From assembly GCA_025677825.1 (NCBI GenBank), contig JAIXMO010000001.1, forward strand, positions 124,001 to 188,000: 64,000 bases of DNA, read 5' to 3'. Every line of letters begins with the position of its first letter. The stretch's first letter is position 1. Both the position numbers and the translations under genes were made by a program. Positions 35,964-46,924 of this stretch are shown here, piece by piece. This stretch comes from Helicostylum pulchrum (taxonomy: Eukaryota; Mucoromycota; Mucoromycetes; Mucorales; Mucoraceae). The notes under the pieces are model-generated. The model searched no databases and was not told where the DNA came from. It was given only the letters and a program-made list of their open reading frames with translations.

Positions 35964-38050
35964 ATGCCTACTTCGAAGCTCACGTAAGTAAAAAAAAATT
36001 AAGACACTTTTTTTTTTATTATAACTTGAAACTAATCTCTTTTTGAAATTAGCTTACAACAACAACAACAACTTCTTACCGCAGCCTGTTTAGCTGTACT
36101 TAACTCACCGGATACTGTGTATCCTGTTATGTGGACACCTTTTGAACTTTTTGTTTCTAAGGCCCATAAATTTTATAAAAACCTGGCTTACTTTGCTTTA
36201 GCTCTTGCTATCGCCTTGTTCTCATTGTTGTCTCCAAAAATAGCTTCATCTTTCTTGCCGTTACCTTGGGATTAGTAAGAATTTACTCTCTCGATGGCAA
36301 ACGTGTCATTAGAGATGCTGCTCGTTGGTATTGGTACGAATGTGCTGATAACCACGAGGGGGTTCGGGGGTCAAATCACGTTCCTTCTATTGATAATAGG
36401 GATAATAGCTGTTACTGTAGCACTCTTGGCGCAGAAGATGATGCTGGCTTATTATCCAAGTCAGATATTGATGGTTACTGTTACTGTAGTAGTCTTGAAG
36501 GTGAAGATGCTGGTAGCCACAATTCTGGCGCCACCGGTCACTGTTACTGTAGCGCTCTTGGTGAAAAAAATGACGCTGGTGCCGGTGAGAGCAATTCCTG
36601 CTGTTACTGTAGTAGTCTTGAAGGTGAAGATGCTGGTGGGGTTGCTAGAGGTGATGATGCGATTGCAGAAGTAGGTGTAAGCAATGCTCATGTACCTGGA
36701 GAAACTGGCTTGAGCGATGTTCATGGCGCGAATGACATCAATCTCGTCGATGGTGAATTTTTGGGATGCGCAGATACTAACTTGTTAGTATTAAATGCAG
36801 GGATTTCTGGTGACATTGATCCAGCATTTTTAGAAACCAAGTTCTTATCTCCTCCTGTCAAGAAGATGGATGATTATGATACAGTTCCTGTATTTTATCC
36901 TTTTGTTGAAGTCGAAAAAGAATGTGGTGGTAGTAACACAACTTTTTCATATTTCAAAAATTATTTTAAGGTGCAAGTAGATTCGGTTCGTCGTTCTCGT
37001 TTACGAGTTCGTCGTTTAATCCGTTCTCGCCCTGGTGTACCTCGCTGTACACGCCTTAGACCTCTCCGTTTGTCTAGCGATTCTTCTTTCCGTTGCTCTT
37101 CCTCTTTGGCTGAGTATATGGAAGTAGATAGCTTTGATGATGAGTCGGAAAAGATGGCTAACTTTTGCGAACCAATGGATATTGACTCTTTTGAGGAAAT
37201 ATCCGATAGAGGTAATGAACAGGAGTTAGTTGTTGGCAATTTTGGATCTTTTTCTTTTGGTTACGTACCAGATTTAAAAGAAGTCTCTTTTGAGCCTGTA
37301 GTCACTGGTGCTGGTTCACCAGTTGTATCTATACCTTTAACACCATCTTTTAGTGTATTTTCGCCACCTTCGTCTGGTGTAGTTTTGCCACCATCTTCGA
37401 ATGGTATATTTTTGAAGGAACCAGTTCCCTCAGATGGCGTACCTGTAACGGGTACTAAACTTGAAACTTCTGTTTCCGAGGAGCGTGGGCTCACCCCTCT
37501 TCCTGAGCCTGTGGTTCAAGAAAAGCTTGCCCCGGCAAAAGAAAACGTACCGGTTTCTTTGGTCGAGGCAACTACTTCTTCACCAAGTAGACATTTGGTG
37601 AAAAAACCTTCATCAAGAAAGCCTGCAACTACTACTGCAACTACTACTACTGCTACTACTGCAACTACTACTACTGCTACTACTGCAACTACAACAAGAC
37701 CTTTGGTTGAAGATCCGTTCGATTCAAAACCTTTGAATCCAAAACGAACGGTTTCTACTTCTTCTTCTTCGTCGTCTACTACTATTACTACTACTACTAC
37801 TACTACTACTACTAAAAAAGCAAGCACTAAATCAATTTTAGATGCATTATTTGACAGTAAGATATAAATATATTCTAAAAAATTTGCTCTGTTTACTAAA
37901 AAAAACACACCTGTTTATAATACAGATGCGGAAGAAGAAGAAGAAGAAGAAGAAGAAGAATTCAAGAAGAAAGAAGAAAAAGAAAACAAGAAGCTCAATA
38001 AGAAAGATGGCAGAAAAGTAATCCACCCCAAAGCTCGTATGATAAGATAA
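35964..38050 (+). CDS. Unrecognised 604-residue protein with CYCS repeats, Thr tract and poly-Glu tail
   Basis: Exons 35964-35983, 36053-36274, 36409-37856 and 37926-38050 join in frame to 604 residues, all with canonical splice ends. The N-terminus has a Gln run (residues 9-13) and a membrane segment at about 52-70 (NLAYFALALAIALFSLL). Four repeats follow at about residues 80-150 with the pattern CYCSxLxxxxDAG. Next come an Arg-rich block (about 245-275, with RRSRLRVRRLIRSRPG), an acidic block, a Pro/Ser/Val-rich linker, a Thr/Ala tract with two poly-Ser/Thr runs (about 455-540), and a last exon of nine Glu followed by a Lys-rich tail (LNKKDGRKVIHPKARMIR). I recognise no family. The intact frame despite heavy low complexity argues for selection or recent duplication. 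A broken version lies in copy A. Confidence 0.6.
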
Positions 38051-38109
38051 ATATACTTTTCTGCTATCTTTCTTCAATCATCTGCAAAAAAAAAAATGAA
38101 GAAGACAAG

Positions 38110-38400
38110 AGAAATAAAAATGCTTCCCCAACGAAACCAGCGGTAAAATATCAAGAGAAAAGTAAAATGATGGTAGAATCAGGAATATAAATTATACCTG
38201 GTGGAAAATAATATTAATACTACCTGGTGAAATCAGCTATAGCGTATCAAGAAAAGAAACCTGGTAGCCTATCAAGAAAAAAACACCTGGTAAAATCGGC
38301 AATTTGATAGCAAGATAAATTCAAATGATAACTACCGCGTAAAATCAGCAAGAGAATGTCAAGACCAAAACCTCTTACCCCTCTTTACTATCTTACCAGA
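38110..38400. repeat. Imperfect repeat array downstream of the CYCS gene
   Basis: Words such as CCTGGTAAAATC, CCTGGTGAAATC and TATCAAGAAAAGAAACC recur at roughly 35-50-base spacing. The same array is present inverted in copy A at about 12410-12680. It does not keep an open frame. Confidence 0.6.
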
Positions 38401-39697
38401 TTTTTCATTTGGCTAAACCCTTGAAAGTTAATTGCAAAATCAAAAGGCCTTTTGTTGTTGTGCCTTCTTGGGGGTAATGTTTACTTATTTAACAATATCA
38501 CTGAAATGAGAAGCCAAAATATGTCATTGCTTCAAGGTTTTCAAGATTGCAATCGTGAAGGGGAAAAAAAAAAGAACACTCACCACTGAATTACGAAGAA
38601 TTGCTACAGATTCTCCTTCAAGATATTTATGATTGAACATTCTTGCTGATTAACAAGAAAGAGTTGAAACAAAACCATTCACTCTGTAATTTCAACCAAA
38701 CTGAAATTACATCAAATTCATCAAATACCCGCTACAATATATCAAATAGGTATGTCTACTAAAAAAAAAATAGTTTCTGAACCACTCTCTCACTTTTGAT
38801 CTTTAGGTAGTAGGAAGGAAATCATTATATTATTCAAGAAGCGGAAAAGAGTTATAAATATTACACATGAAAACCATCTTTTTTAAAGAGGTAAGTATTC
38901 TTCAATCTGTATGTACAATATTAACGTTTTTTATTTAAAACAAGTATTATAGAAAGATGAAATTCGGGCATCAAGATGAGCTATTCTTTCAAGGATCCAA
39001 ATATCCGTTTTGCTCTCTCTCATGATCTGAGATCTCTCCACCAAAAAGGCATATATCAAAAAACCAAGTTTAATCCTTCCTCTACCTCCGTTATCTGACT
39101 ACAAGTATTCATTGTTGGTGCCTTTTTTTTGCGACCTTTGGATCTACTTGCCGTCTTTTTATATAAAGTGATTGAGATGCCTAAACTAGATCTAGTTAAA
39201 TAGTTAAACTATTACGTTTTAATAAAGTTTATACTATTGTCGTGTACCTTTCCCGTTTGCATTTTTTTCTTCTTCTTGAATGTAGATATAAATAATGTCG
39301 TTTCGAAATCGTCTTTATTTACAACAGTTTCTATCCGCAATGACAATTACTATAAGGTATTATTGAATTGCTGCTACTTGTAATCATTATATTCACTATT
39401 GGTAAATGAGGTTGAATGTGTGCGTTTTTTTTTCGTTAAATAAGGTTGTCTCTTTTTTTTTTTTTTTTGGGTTCTGGAGAGAAAAGAAAAAAAAATCGAC
39501 TGGCGTAAATTGTTTGTATAATGAGAACATGCATTTGTTTTATAGAGAGAATAAATCTTTTTGCTTTTATATCAGTACTCTGTGTAAAACCATTGTATTA
39601 AATATCCCATTTATAGATTAAAAGGATGGTTTGTATAAAGGTACTAAAGACATTAGTTTACCAGGAGCAAATGATCCATTTATTATTAGGTCAATGC

Positions 39698-39863
39698 CAA
39701 TTTGATTTCTTATGTGAGCGATTGTAAAACTCAGGTATTTCAGTGAGCTTTTTTCTTCTTCTGCAGTAATTATCCACCGTTCGACATAAGGGTGTGCTTA
39801 TTCCAGCTTTCGGCCACGAGGAGCCTAAAAAAAAAGTAGTATAATATGCCATGGTCATTTGTA
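39698..39863. other. Short spacer between copy B and the Tc1-type element
   Basis: 166 bases lie here with no gene; they do not match the flank of copy A, which helps fix the right border of copy B near 39697. Confidence 0.5.
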
Positions 39864-41310
39864 CACTATTTCCTAAAATTATTGGGGCACTTCAAAAAAT
39901 AAATTTAGAGTATCATTTGAATCATAATTATGCCCCATTTTTTTTAAAATTTTATTACAAAGGAAGGCTCTTCAGACAATCCTCAAACTTGGATTGTGAA
40001 TACCTACAAAACCCTTCAAGGTCACTTAGTAAAATACTATTACAAGCTATTCCTACTCTCGAAGTTAATGTTTCTTCGCTAAGAAGTTCCTCACGCTTCA
40101 AGTTGCTCTTACAAACTGACCAAAACTGTTCAATTGGGTTAAGCTCAGGTGAGTAAGGAGGAAGATAAATGCAACCGTACCCTCTCTTCTCTATATATTT
40201 TTGTATATCATCGTTCGTGTGAATTAGAGCGTTATCCATAACAAGGTAATTGTTTTTAAACTGCTCATTTTTGTCCAAAATATCCAAAGTATTACCGATA
40301 AAGTTAAAGTAATGACCAGTTATAGTACCAGTTTTCGGGTTGTTAGCCTTTTTGTTACTTCCGTTAGGCTTTCGCTTTTTTGAGGCAGCAGTTACTCTAG
40401 GCCTTCGGACTCTAATATTTATTATACCTTTAGGAGAAATTGCACCAAGTATAGTAATGGTTTTAGCTCTGATCTTTGGGACAACAACAACAGCTCTTTC
40501 TCCTTTTCTCGACCAGGCAAAACTTCTTTTCATATTAATATAAAATGCGGACTCATTGATAAACACACAAGTGCTCGTATAATCCATGTCAGTCCTCAAC
40601 CATCTTTGAACCCAATCGTGTCTTTCCTTGATTTTATCTACAGAGTTCCTCTCAACAGAATGGAAATGAGCTTTTTTAAGACTAATTCTGCGTTTTTCTG
40701 TCATATGCTTGTGAAGTGCACTCTTAGAAATAGCTAATCCAGAGAACTTAGTTGTTATTTCATCCATAATCTCGGATATCACAAGTGATGGTTTCTCATC
40801 AATTAGTTCATGCAAGGATTTCCCATGCTCTTCCACCAAAATTGATGGTCTTCCGACAGCCTTACTGCTACCTTCCTCTCTTTCAATAACATCCTTGGGG
40901 TTTTTTTTATCTGCATTTACCCAGTCTTGCGCAGTCGAAGGAGGTACGTTTAATTCTTTCGCAGCACCTCTGATACTCATTCCTTTTTCGTAGATCAAAA
41001 AGAAGAATTTCTCTTTATCGATAACATTATGTCGTTTATATTTTGGTACTTTATCTTGTTTCGTTTCTAATTTTACTACGTCTTTTTTTTATTTTTTCTT
41101 GCTAAAGTTTTTCGGGGGGCTTTAAGTCCATGTACTGACCAAAACTAGTTACTTCTTCAATTGGATATATTTCCTCATCTACCTCCATGACTATAATTAT
41201 TGCTTCGTCGCCATTTTCATATCGAAGATTACCGTTACCAACTTCGTATACAAAGTCCATTATAAATATATCAAAAGAAACAAGTGCCCCAATAATTTCA
41301 GGAAATAGTG
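39864..41310 (-). mobile_element. Tc1/mariner-type DNA transposon with TIRs and TA duplication
   Basis: The element is 1447 bases long. Its 29-base terminal inverted repeats at 39864-39892 and 41282-41310 (CACTATTTCCT-A/G-AAATTATT, then GGGGCACTT) differ at one base. TA dinucleotides flank both ends (39862-39863, 41311-41312), as expected from Tc1/mariner target duplication. It holds a single DDE_3-type transposase reading on the minus strand. It sits 166 bases outside copy B. Confidence 0.93.
39955..41260 (-). pseudogene. Tc1/mariner (DDE_3) transposase, apparently inactive
   Basis: The main open frame (40998-39955) has an N-terminal helix-turn-helix (GMSIRGAAKELNVPPSTAQDW), GRPS linker, the catalytic core and a C-terminal NPIEQFW. 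Of the catalytic acids, the second Asp (YLVMDNALIH) and the third Glu (NPIEQFW) are present, but the first position reads FINESAFYI, with AAT (Asn) where the family has Asp. The natural start is probably the ATG at 41260, which opens a good N-terminal frame (MDFVYEVGNGNLRYENGD). That frame ends at 41102-41104 next to a run of six G bases (41114-41119) and is out of frame with the rest. One base change plus frame damage make activity unlikely. Confidence 0.85.
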
Positions 41311-41543
41311 TAAATGGGGACCCAAATGATTATTTAAGCAAAAATAGTATGTATTAAGTATTGTAAAAAAATATTTCAAACACTTTATTTAATACAGGAA
41401 ATGGCATAACGAAAAAAAAAAACCACTGTTTATCGATTTGTTGCCTCGCTTTATTTATATTACATAATGGTATGCGCATGATTACACCGAGAGTAAAATA
41501 ATAAAGACATCATTTCCTTTCGTAGTTTTTTTTGTTTTTGTTT

Positions 41544-43133
41544 TTAATCGACGGTATATCTCATTCTTTTATTTGACTGATCCCCTTTTCCAGCCAAATC
41601 TAATACAAGTTGCATTTGAAACTGTTGCATTTTACCCTTCTCAAGTGTCAAAATACGAATTTGTTCATCCTTTTCTTTAGACTCTTGCTCTATTCTTAAT
41701 CGCTCTTTTTCACTCAACTCAAGCTTTTCTTTTAGCTCTTGTTCTATTCTTAATCGTTCGTTTTCACTTAGCTCAAGCCTTTGTTTTAATTTTAGGCTTA
41801 CGAGTCGCATCTTTTCGTGTTCTTCTTCGATCTGAGACATAGGTTTAGATTTTACGTCTGCGCTTGGTTGTATTACAGTAGTAGTGGATGATGGTAAGGG
41901 TGTATGTTTTACGGTATCTACTGGTGACTCGGGTTTAGGTTTTACGACAGTGACTGGAGGTACATGTTTATGCTGTACTGCTACATCAGTTGGATTTGGT
42001 TTTAATCGACGTAGAGCATCTTTTGCAGCTTTTGCAAAATTATCATCAGCGAGATCATTAAGGTCAGCGTCTATAGCTCTTTGATAGCAAATAATCGCCT
42101 TTTCTATATTCGTTTCCCCCATTAATCCATCCTCGTAAAATCTTCCAACTACAAGTAAAGCACCACTATGGCGAGAATCAGCAGCCTTGACATAGTGCTC
42201 TATAATTAAATCATCCGGAGAGCCATTGTTTTTGGCTATGTAGCATTTGGCAGCATAGTAATTAGCTAACCCGTGTTCCTGATCAATACGCAGAGCTTTA
42301 CCGATAAAGAATTGTGCTTTATCGATATCTAGTTCCACTCCTCGACCATAAAAATATAATATTCCTATATTCACAATCGAATCCACATGCCCCATTTTAT
42401 CTGCCATCAAGAATATCCTCATCGCATATGCATAGTTTATTTTCGTACCTAATCTACCGTGAATACAAATACAGCCCAACTCATATATTGCGTCTACATC
42501 TCCTTGATCGCCCGCACGTTGATACCCACTGATAGCCTGCTTTGAATCCTGTAGAAATGTGCCATGTCCATGGTGATACAATTTAGCAATTCCTAATATA
42601 CACTTGGGATGATCTGCTGTTTGAACGTAGAGAATAAACGCTTTGTAGAAATCCTTTTCAACCCCTTGTCCTGTATAATACAAATGAGCCAAAGCTAACT
42701 CGGCACTGAAGCACCCGTCATTAGCTGCCAATTGAAAATACGTAAAAGCATGTTCAAAATTTTGTTGTACGCCGTCACCAAGAAAATACATTAATCCTAT
42801 CTTGTATCGAGCTAAAGTGTCTTGAGACAAGTAGGCGGCCTTTTTATAAAGTTTAAGTGCTTTAACAGGATCTCTTAGTAATCTCTTCTTCCCTTCATTG
42901 TATAGGTCGGCCGCTCGCAAGGTCGCTTCTACATTATTTAAAGAGGATGCCTTTTCCCAACGATGTAAAGCTTCTTCGTAATTCTTGACCCCGTAAAAAT
43001 GATTTCCTTCACGAAAAGACTTGCTACCTTTACGAAGAAGGAAAATATTTTATTCTTTCAGTTATTTCATTATACAGTAATAATAAAAACAACATCTTTT
43101 GCTTTTTTTTTTACCTGGAGGTTGAGGTCGCAT
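41544..43133 (-). CDS. Sel1-repeat protein with C-terminal coiled coil
   Basis: Exons 43133-43115 and 43027-41544 give 500 residues. The short first exon (MRPQPP) is supported by an ATG, GTAAAA donor and AAAG acceptor that keep the frame into GSKSFREGNHFYGVKNYEEA. About seven to eight Sel1-like repeats cover residues 20-330 (for example LYYTGQGVEKDFYKAFILY, LGDGVQQNFEHAFTYFQLAA). A Pro/Thr/Val linker follows, then a charged coiled coil with a near-duplicated block (ENERLRIEQELKEKLELS, then EKERLRIEQESKEKDEQ). Sel1 proteins are adaptors, some acting with ERAD ligases such as Hrd1 or in septin and cell-wall signalling; the role here cannot be told from the sequence. Confidence 0.85.
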
Positions 43134-45278
43134 AATATTGAACAATAGAAAGATGTTCACATGTTAAAAAATTCCCCTGAAAATTAGAATCGCTGTTTAC
43201 TCTAAGCCACACATTATCATAGATGTTTCACGTACTCTTTATGGAATTAAGGTTTGTCATTATGTAGTCGATGATTTGTTCTCTTAACTTGCAGAATATA
43301 AAATACGGCAAGTAAAATGATTTGATTCATGCAAACACATTTATTGCTTTAAACTAAAACTGTATCTGCCAACTAGTTTTTTTCATTTTATCATGGCCTC
43401 CGTTTTTCTTTTTTCTGCTTTTTTCTTTTTTTCATTATTATTCTGCCTTTTTTGTGCTTTCTCTTTGAATAACCATTATATATAAGATCGCTTTTTGTTG
43501 AAAATTCTCAAATGTGGTCCATCCGATTATAGTGTTGTATAGATATCGAGTTCTTTCTTTTTCTTTTAAACACTTTATAGAAAGTAATATATCACAATTC
43601 TTTTTAGAATGTGTAAATAGAACGAATATTTAGTTTTTCTTTTTATTTATTATCTAACATTGCCTTACGTCTACATAGATTTTGAAAGTCAATAACTGCC
43701 TTGAATATTGGTCAACGTAGGAAATAATTATTAAGCAAAGTACATTCAAGTACACACTTTAGAGGTATATCTTAAGTCAAGCCGTACAGCCAAGACTAAG
43801 AACTTGTTGGAAGAACAGTAAAAATTCACATCACAAGGTAGACTAATATTCTCGTCATATAATGCCTTAAACAGTATCGTGCTCATTGGCATTAGACCGT
43901 ATGACCGGCACTATATACCGTTCAATTACGTTGAGAGTGTATTCAAAGAAAGCAGCGAAATGGATATACTCAACAAAGGTGCATTTAATGACCATGAGAA
44001 AGAATTAGTGGATATACTAGTAGAGGTACAAAAGACATGATTTTGTTATTGCTAAACAATAAAAATATTAAAATATATCAGAAATTCAAACCTTGATCAA
44101 TAATCGGATCCGGAGTCATACTGAAAAACAACCTTTGCAGTTTGCGATGACGATAGGTTTTTATATACTCTAGAATCACACTATATAACGAAATACAAAA
44201 AAATTTGAATTAAGATAAAACATGTTCTGCTAATAATAATGAGCCTACTTTAATCAGAAATAGTATAGACCCATTTTTCCATTTGTATTTGCAGAATAGC
44301 CCGTTGTATCGAACTATGGGTGCCGATAAGGTAATAGAACCTTCTAAACTGAGATTTGTTAAAATGTATCCTGTTTTGTACAATCAGGGAAAGTGTGCTG
44401 ATTTTTCTCTTGTCTCTTGCGCTACAAACGATTTACTTTTTTCGCCTAAAGCCAAATGCAAAGCCATGAAATTACTCGGGACTTGAAAGATTTTGTAATA
44501 AAATCTACGAATGGTTCCGGATTTGCGGATGCCAATGCTTGCGGCATATTGATAGAAGGGTTTCTTTGCAAATCATATGTCTTGGACCACAGTTTCGATG
44601 GCCTATACCGGCTAATTATAGTCGTTTACCAACGTCTCGTTTTGAGTTTAGTCGTCTTTATGATATTATCCCAGTATTCCAGAGGATCCGATCAGTTGTT
44701 TTTGATACCGCGAGGAGATCCTCGCTTGTCCCTCCTTCTTCTACTACAATTACTGTATCAATAGCCTCAATGCATGCGCCAATCAGGCTAAATAGGACGA
44801 AGGTAAGCTTGAGGTATTATATCTTGCACTTGGCCATATTTTTAACATTTATAAAAAGGTAGAGATCGGATTTCGATCCCCACTCTTCTGGTGTCAAGAA
44901 AGTTGTTCTGTTCCCCTTTATTTTGCAACAAAAATACGCAAGATACATGCGTGTACCATACTCATCGCTATTAATAATGGATAAAATATATTAAGTCTGA
45001 GACTGAGTATAATGTAGTACTGGCGCTCCCTACGCTCGTGCCGACCAGTCCTTCGGGGACCTTCCAGAAAGGTTACCACGAAATATTTTTGAACCTTTGC
45101 TGCGCTGCGGTAAAACGAAGAAAGTGGGATCTTCATTTCGTTGTTTTAGACCTTAGTGTATTATCCCTCCAACGTACAACTTCTTGAATAAATAGCTTTT
45201 GGCAGTCACTGCACTGCAAAATGAAATATCCTGTTCCCTTTTTTTCTTTTTTAGTTTCTTTTTTCTTACACAACACTA
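43134..45278. other. Gene-poor stretch with decayed repeat-derived coding debris
   Basis: About 2.1 kb. A protein-like segment at about 43880-44040 (+; YIPFNYVESVFKESSEMDIL) and further pieces at 44283-44862 lie in shifting frames. No intact gene can be built. The last ~400 bases contain a less AT-rich block (45020-45075), perhaps the tail of an old element. Confidence 0.4.
44283..44862 (+). pseudogene. Relic of an unrecognised repeat-type protein
   Basis: Two neighbouring frames carry protein-like text: FVKMYPVLYNQGKCADFSLV up to the stop at about 44486, then the frame of 44456-44764 with KSTNGSGFADANACGILIEG and SYVLDHSFDGLYRLI. The frame switch and later stops suggest decay. The pattern (a G-I-L-x-E-G-F-x-C-K-x-Y core) reminds me of multi-copy proteins of Mucorales, but I cannot name it. 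Confidence 0.3.
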
Positions 45279-45865
45279 ATGACTAGTTTAATTAGCTCTG
45301 AAACTCGTATAAAGTAATGAGAGAAAGAAAAAATAGAGACAATCAAGTACTAACTCTACTCATGTAGAGTAAGTTCGGTATTGAACCGAGATACTACCAA
45401 CTATGGTAAACAGAATCTTATTGATGGCAGTGCCGAAACCTGCTGGAACAGTGAGCAAGTAAGTTTTTTTTTTTTTTTCAGTGAAAAGAGGAAAACAAGA
45501 TAAGCTTTTTTTTAACACACTTAAAAAAATCAAAGGGCTTGCCTCAAAATATTTTACTCGATTTTCCTTCACCTGTATCAGTTGAAAGTATTATATTACA
45601 ATTTCAAGGAGGATTTGCTGGTAAAACATGTATTGCCGTAGGTAGTACCCCTGAATCACCCAACGATTATCATGTTGAGATTGGTAGATTTTACCCCCAA
45701 GATATTAATCCTACACAAACATTCAATTTTACTGCAACTGAAGGATTAAAGAGAGTCAAAATTATTTTTGAAGATGGTACAGATTTTTATGGACGTATTA
45801 CAATTTACAAATTAGATATTCTTGGTAAAAAGTTATTTACCAGCGATAGCAGCATTTCTGTTTAA
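45279..45865 (+). CDS. NR2C2AP-like (TR4-associated) small galactose-binding-fold protein
   Basis: Exons 45279-45313, 45368-45458 and 45536-45865 give 151 residues. The sequence follows human NR2C2AP closely in order: RVSSVLNRD replaced at its first residue by KVSSVLNRD, then GKQNLIDGSAETCWNSEQG, ILLDFPSPVSVESIILQFQG, DINPTQTFNF, FEDGTDFYGRITIY and LGKKLF. The first intron has a perfect TACTAAC branch point 13 bases before its acceptor. The family is conserved from fungi to humans; in mammals it was described as a repressor of the TR4 nuclear receptor, which fungi lack, so the ancestral role is unknown. Its last 33 coding bases overlap the convergent gene. Confidence 0.88.
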
Positions 45866-46924
45866 CAATCCAAATTTTGCAATCCAAATAATTATAACAA
45901 ACAAGCCTAAAATACAAGCGCCTAAATAAAACTGTATCACCATACGTCTTCCCATTGTTAATAAACCTCCTCTTTTCAAGTTTTTAGGATTCAATAATAT
46001 CATGGCTATACATATGGACCCAATCACGACTGAATAAACTAATCCTACAATTAATCCGTCTGGGAATTGAATAGCTACCGCCGATAATAATAATCCATAT
46101 ACTATACTACCAATAATCCAGACTACTTTTGTAACTGTCGGTAACGGTCCATGTAATTGATTTCTAAACGCGAATAATTGAACCCAACTCATAATCATTG
46201 CTCCTCCAGCGTAAAGATAATGTGCAATGTAATGTTCCCATAGATCTCTCATATTAGAATACATCTCGTGTAATACTGGATACTGTACTACTAATTCTGG
46301 ATGAGCCAAATTAAAGTCTTGAATTGGGTGCTATTATCATTGCATTTTAATACGTATATTAAAATGTATAAACATAAATATCTTACCTTAAACAAGGCAC
46401 TAGCTGTATGTACGCCATGAAATTGAACAAATAGTGCTGCACCAAATGTCCACAATAACCATACTACACTCGCCTCACTCAAAGGTCCCCCTATATAAGC
46501 AACAGATACATAAAAACACATTACGTAATTTATGTTATTTCAACCTACAGTAATTTGATCTTCCAGAGGTCATGACATCAGCTCTTGTGATAATAAACAA
46601 ATTTAACGGTAAAGTGATGATCGGGTCAAAGAAACGAAATAAAGCATCACCTGTAAACCAAGGAGATATATTGGGTATATCAAATAAAACAGGAACTGCA
46701 GTCATGATCAAGATGGATAATGATGTTGCCAACAGTAACCAAGCTAAACGGTTGTCTTCTACATGGACATCTCGAAATGTACTCCGTTTTGTTGTTAAGG
46801 CAGCATCGGAAGACATGACATTATCAAGATTTATTTCTTCCTCTTCGTCTTCAGAATCGTATTGGTTGTTTGGTTCTGGTTTCCTTGTATAAATAGAAGG
46901 TAATTCGTAATTGTCATGAGACAT
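45833..46924 (-). CDS. Unrecognised multispanning membrane protein with conserved His motifs
   Basis: Exons 46924-46549, 46490-46387 and 46330-45833 give 325 residues. The first ~55 residues are soluble and acidic (YDSEDEEEEINLDN). About seven hydrophobic segments follow (for example LAWLLLATSLSILIMTAVPV, HYLYAGGAMIMSWVQLFAF and GLIVGLVYSVVIGSICIAMI). His-bearing motifs FHGVHTASALFKH and WEHYIAHYLYAGG lie near membrane borders and could bind metal or lie at an active site, but no named family came to mind. Choosing the acceptor at CACCCAATTC keeps the frame. Its stop lies 33 bases inside the end of the opposite NR2C2AP-like coding region. Confidence 0.75.

Larger units (their letters stand above)
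34232..39697 (+). repeat. Large dispersed repeat, copy B
   Basis: About 5.5 kb, the inverted partner of copy A (11104-17005), 17 kb away. Conservation runs from about 34232 (TACACACTCC region read on the minus strand) to 39697 (GTCAATGC). It carries an intact intron-containing gene (35964-38050), an imperfect repeat array behind it, and two diverged versions of a ~200-base block near its ends (about 35215-35400 and 39238-39420, same orientation). No polymerase, transposase, TIR or target duplication was recognised. It may be a non-autonomous element, a subtelomere-like duplicated block or a segmental duplication. Confidence 0.85.

Noticed and set aside
36266..37867. Single unspliced 533-codon frame starting at TTG
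   Set aside because: It has no ATG start; splicing 36274 to 36409 and 37856 to 37926 gives a longer, cleaner protein that starts at an ATG and keeps all frames open.
37516..37908. Val-rich minus-strand frame in copy B
   Set aside because: Antisense shadow of the Thr-rich tract.
44862..44890. tRNA-like B-box text (GATTTCGATCCCC)
   Set aside because: No acceptor stem, A box or anticodon arm could be built around it.
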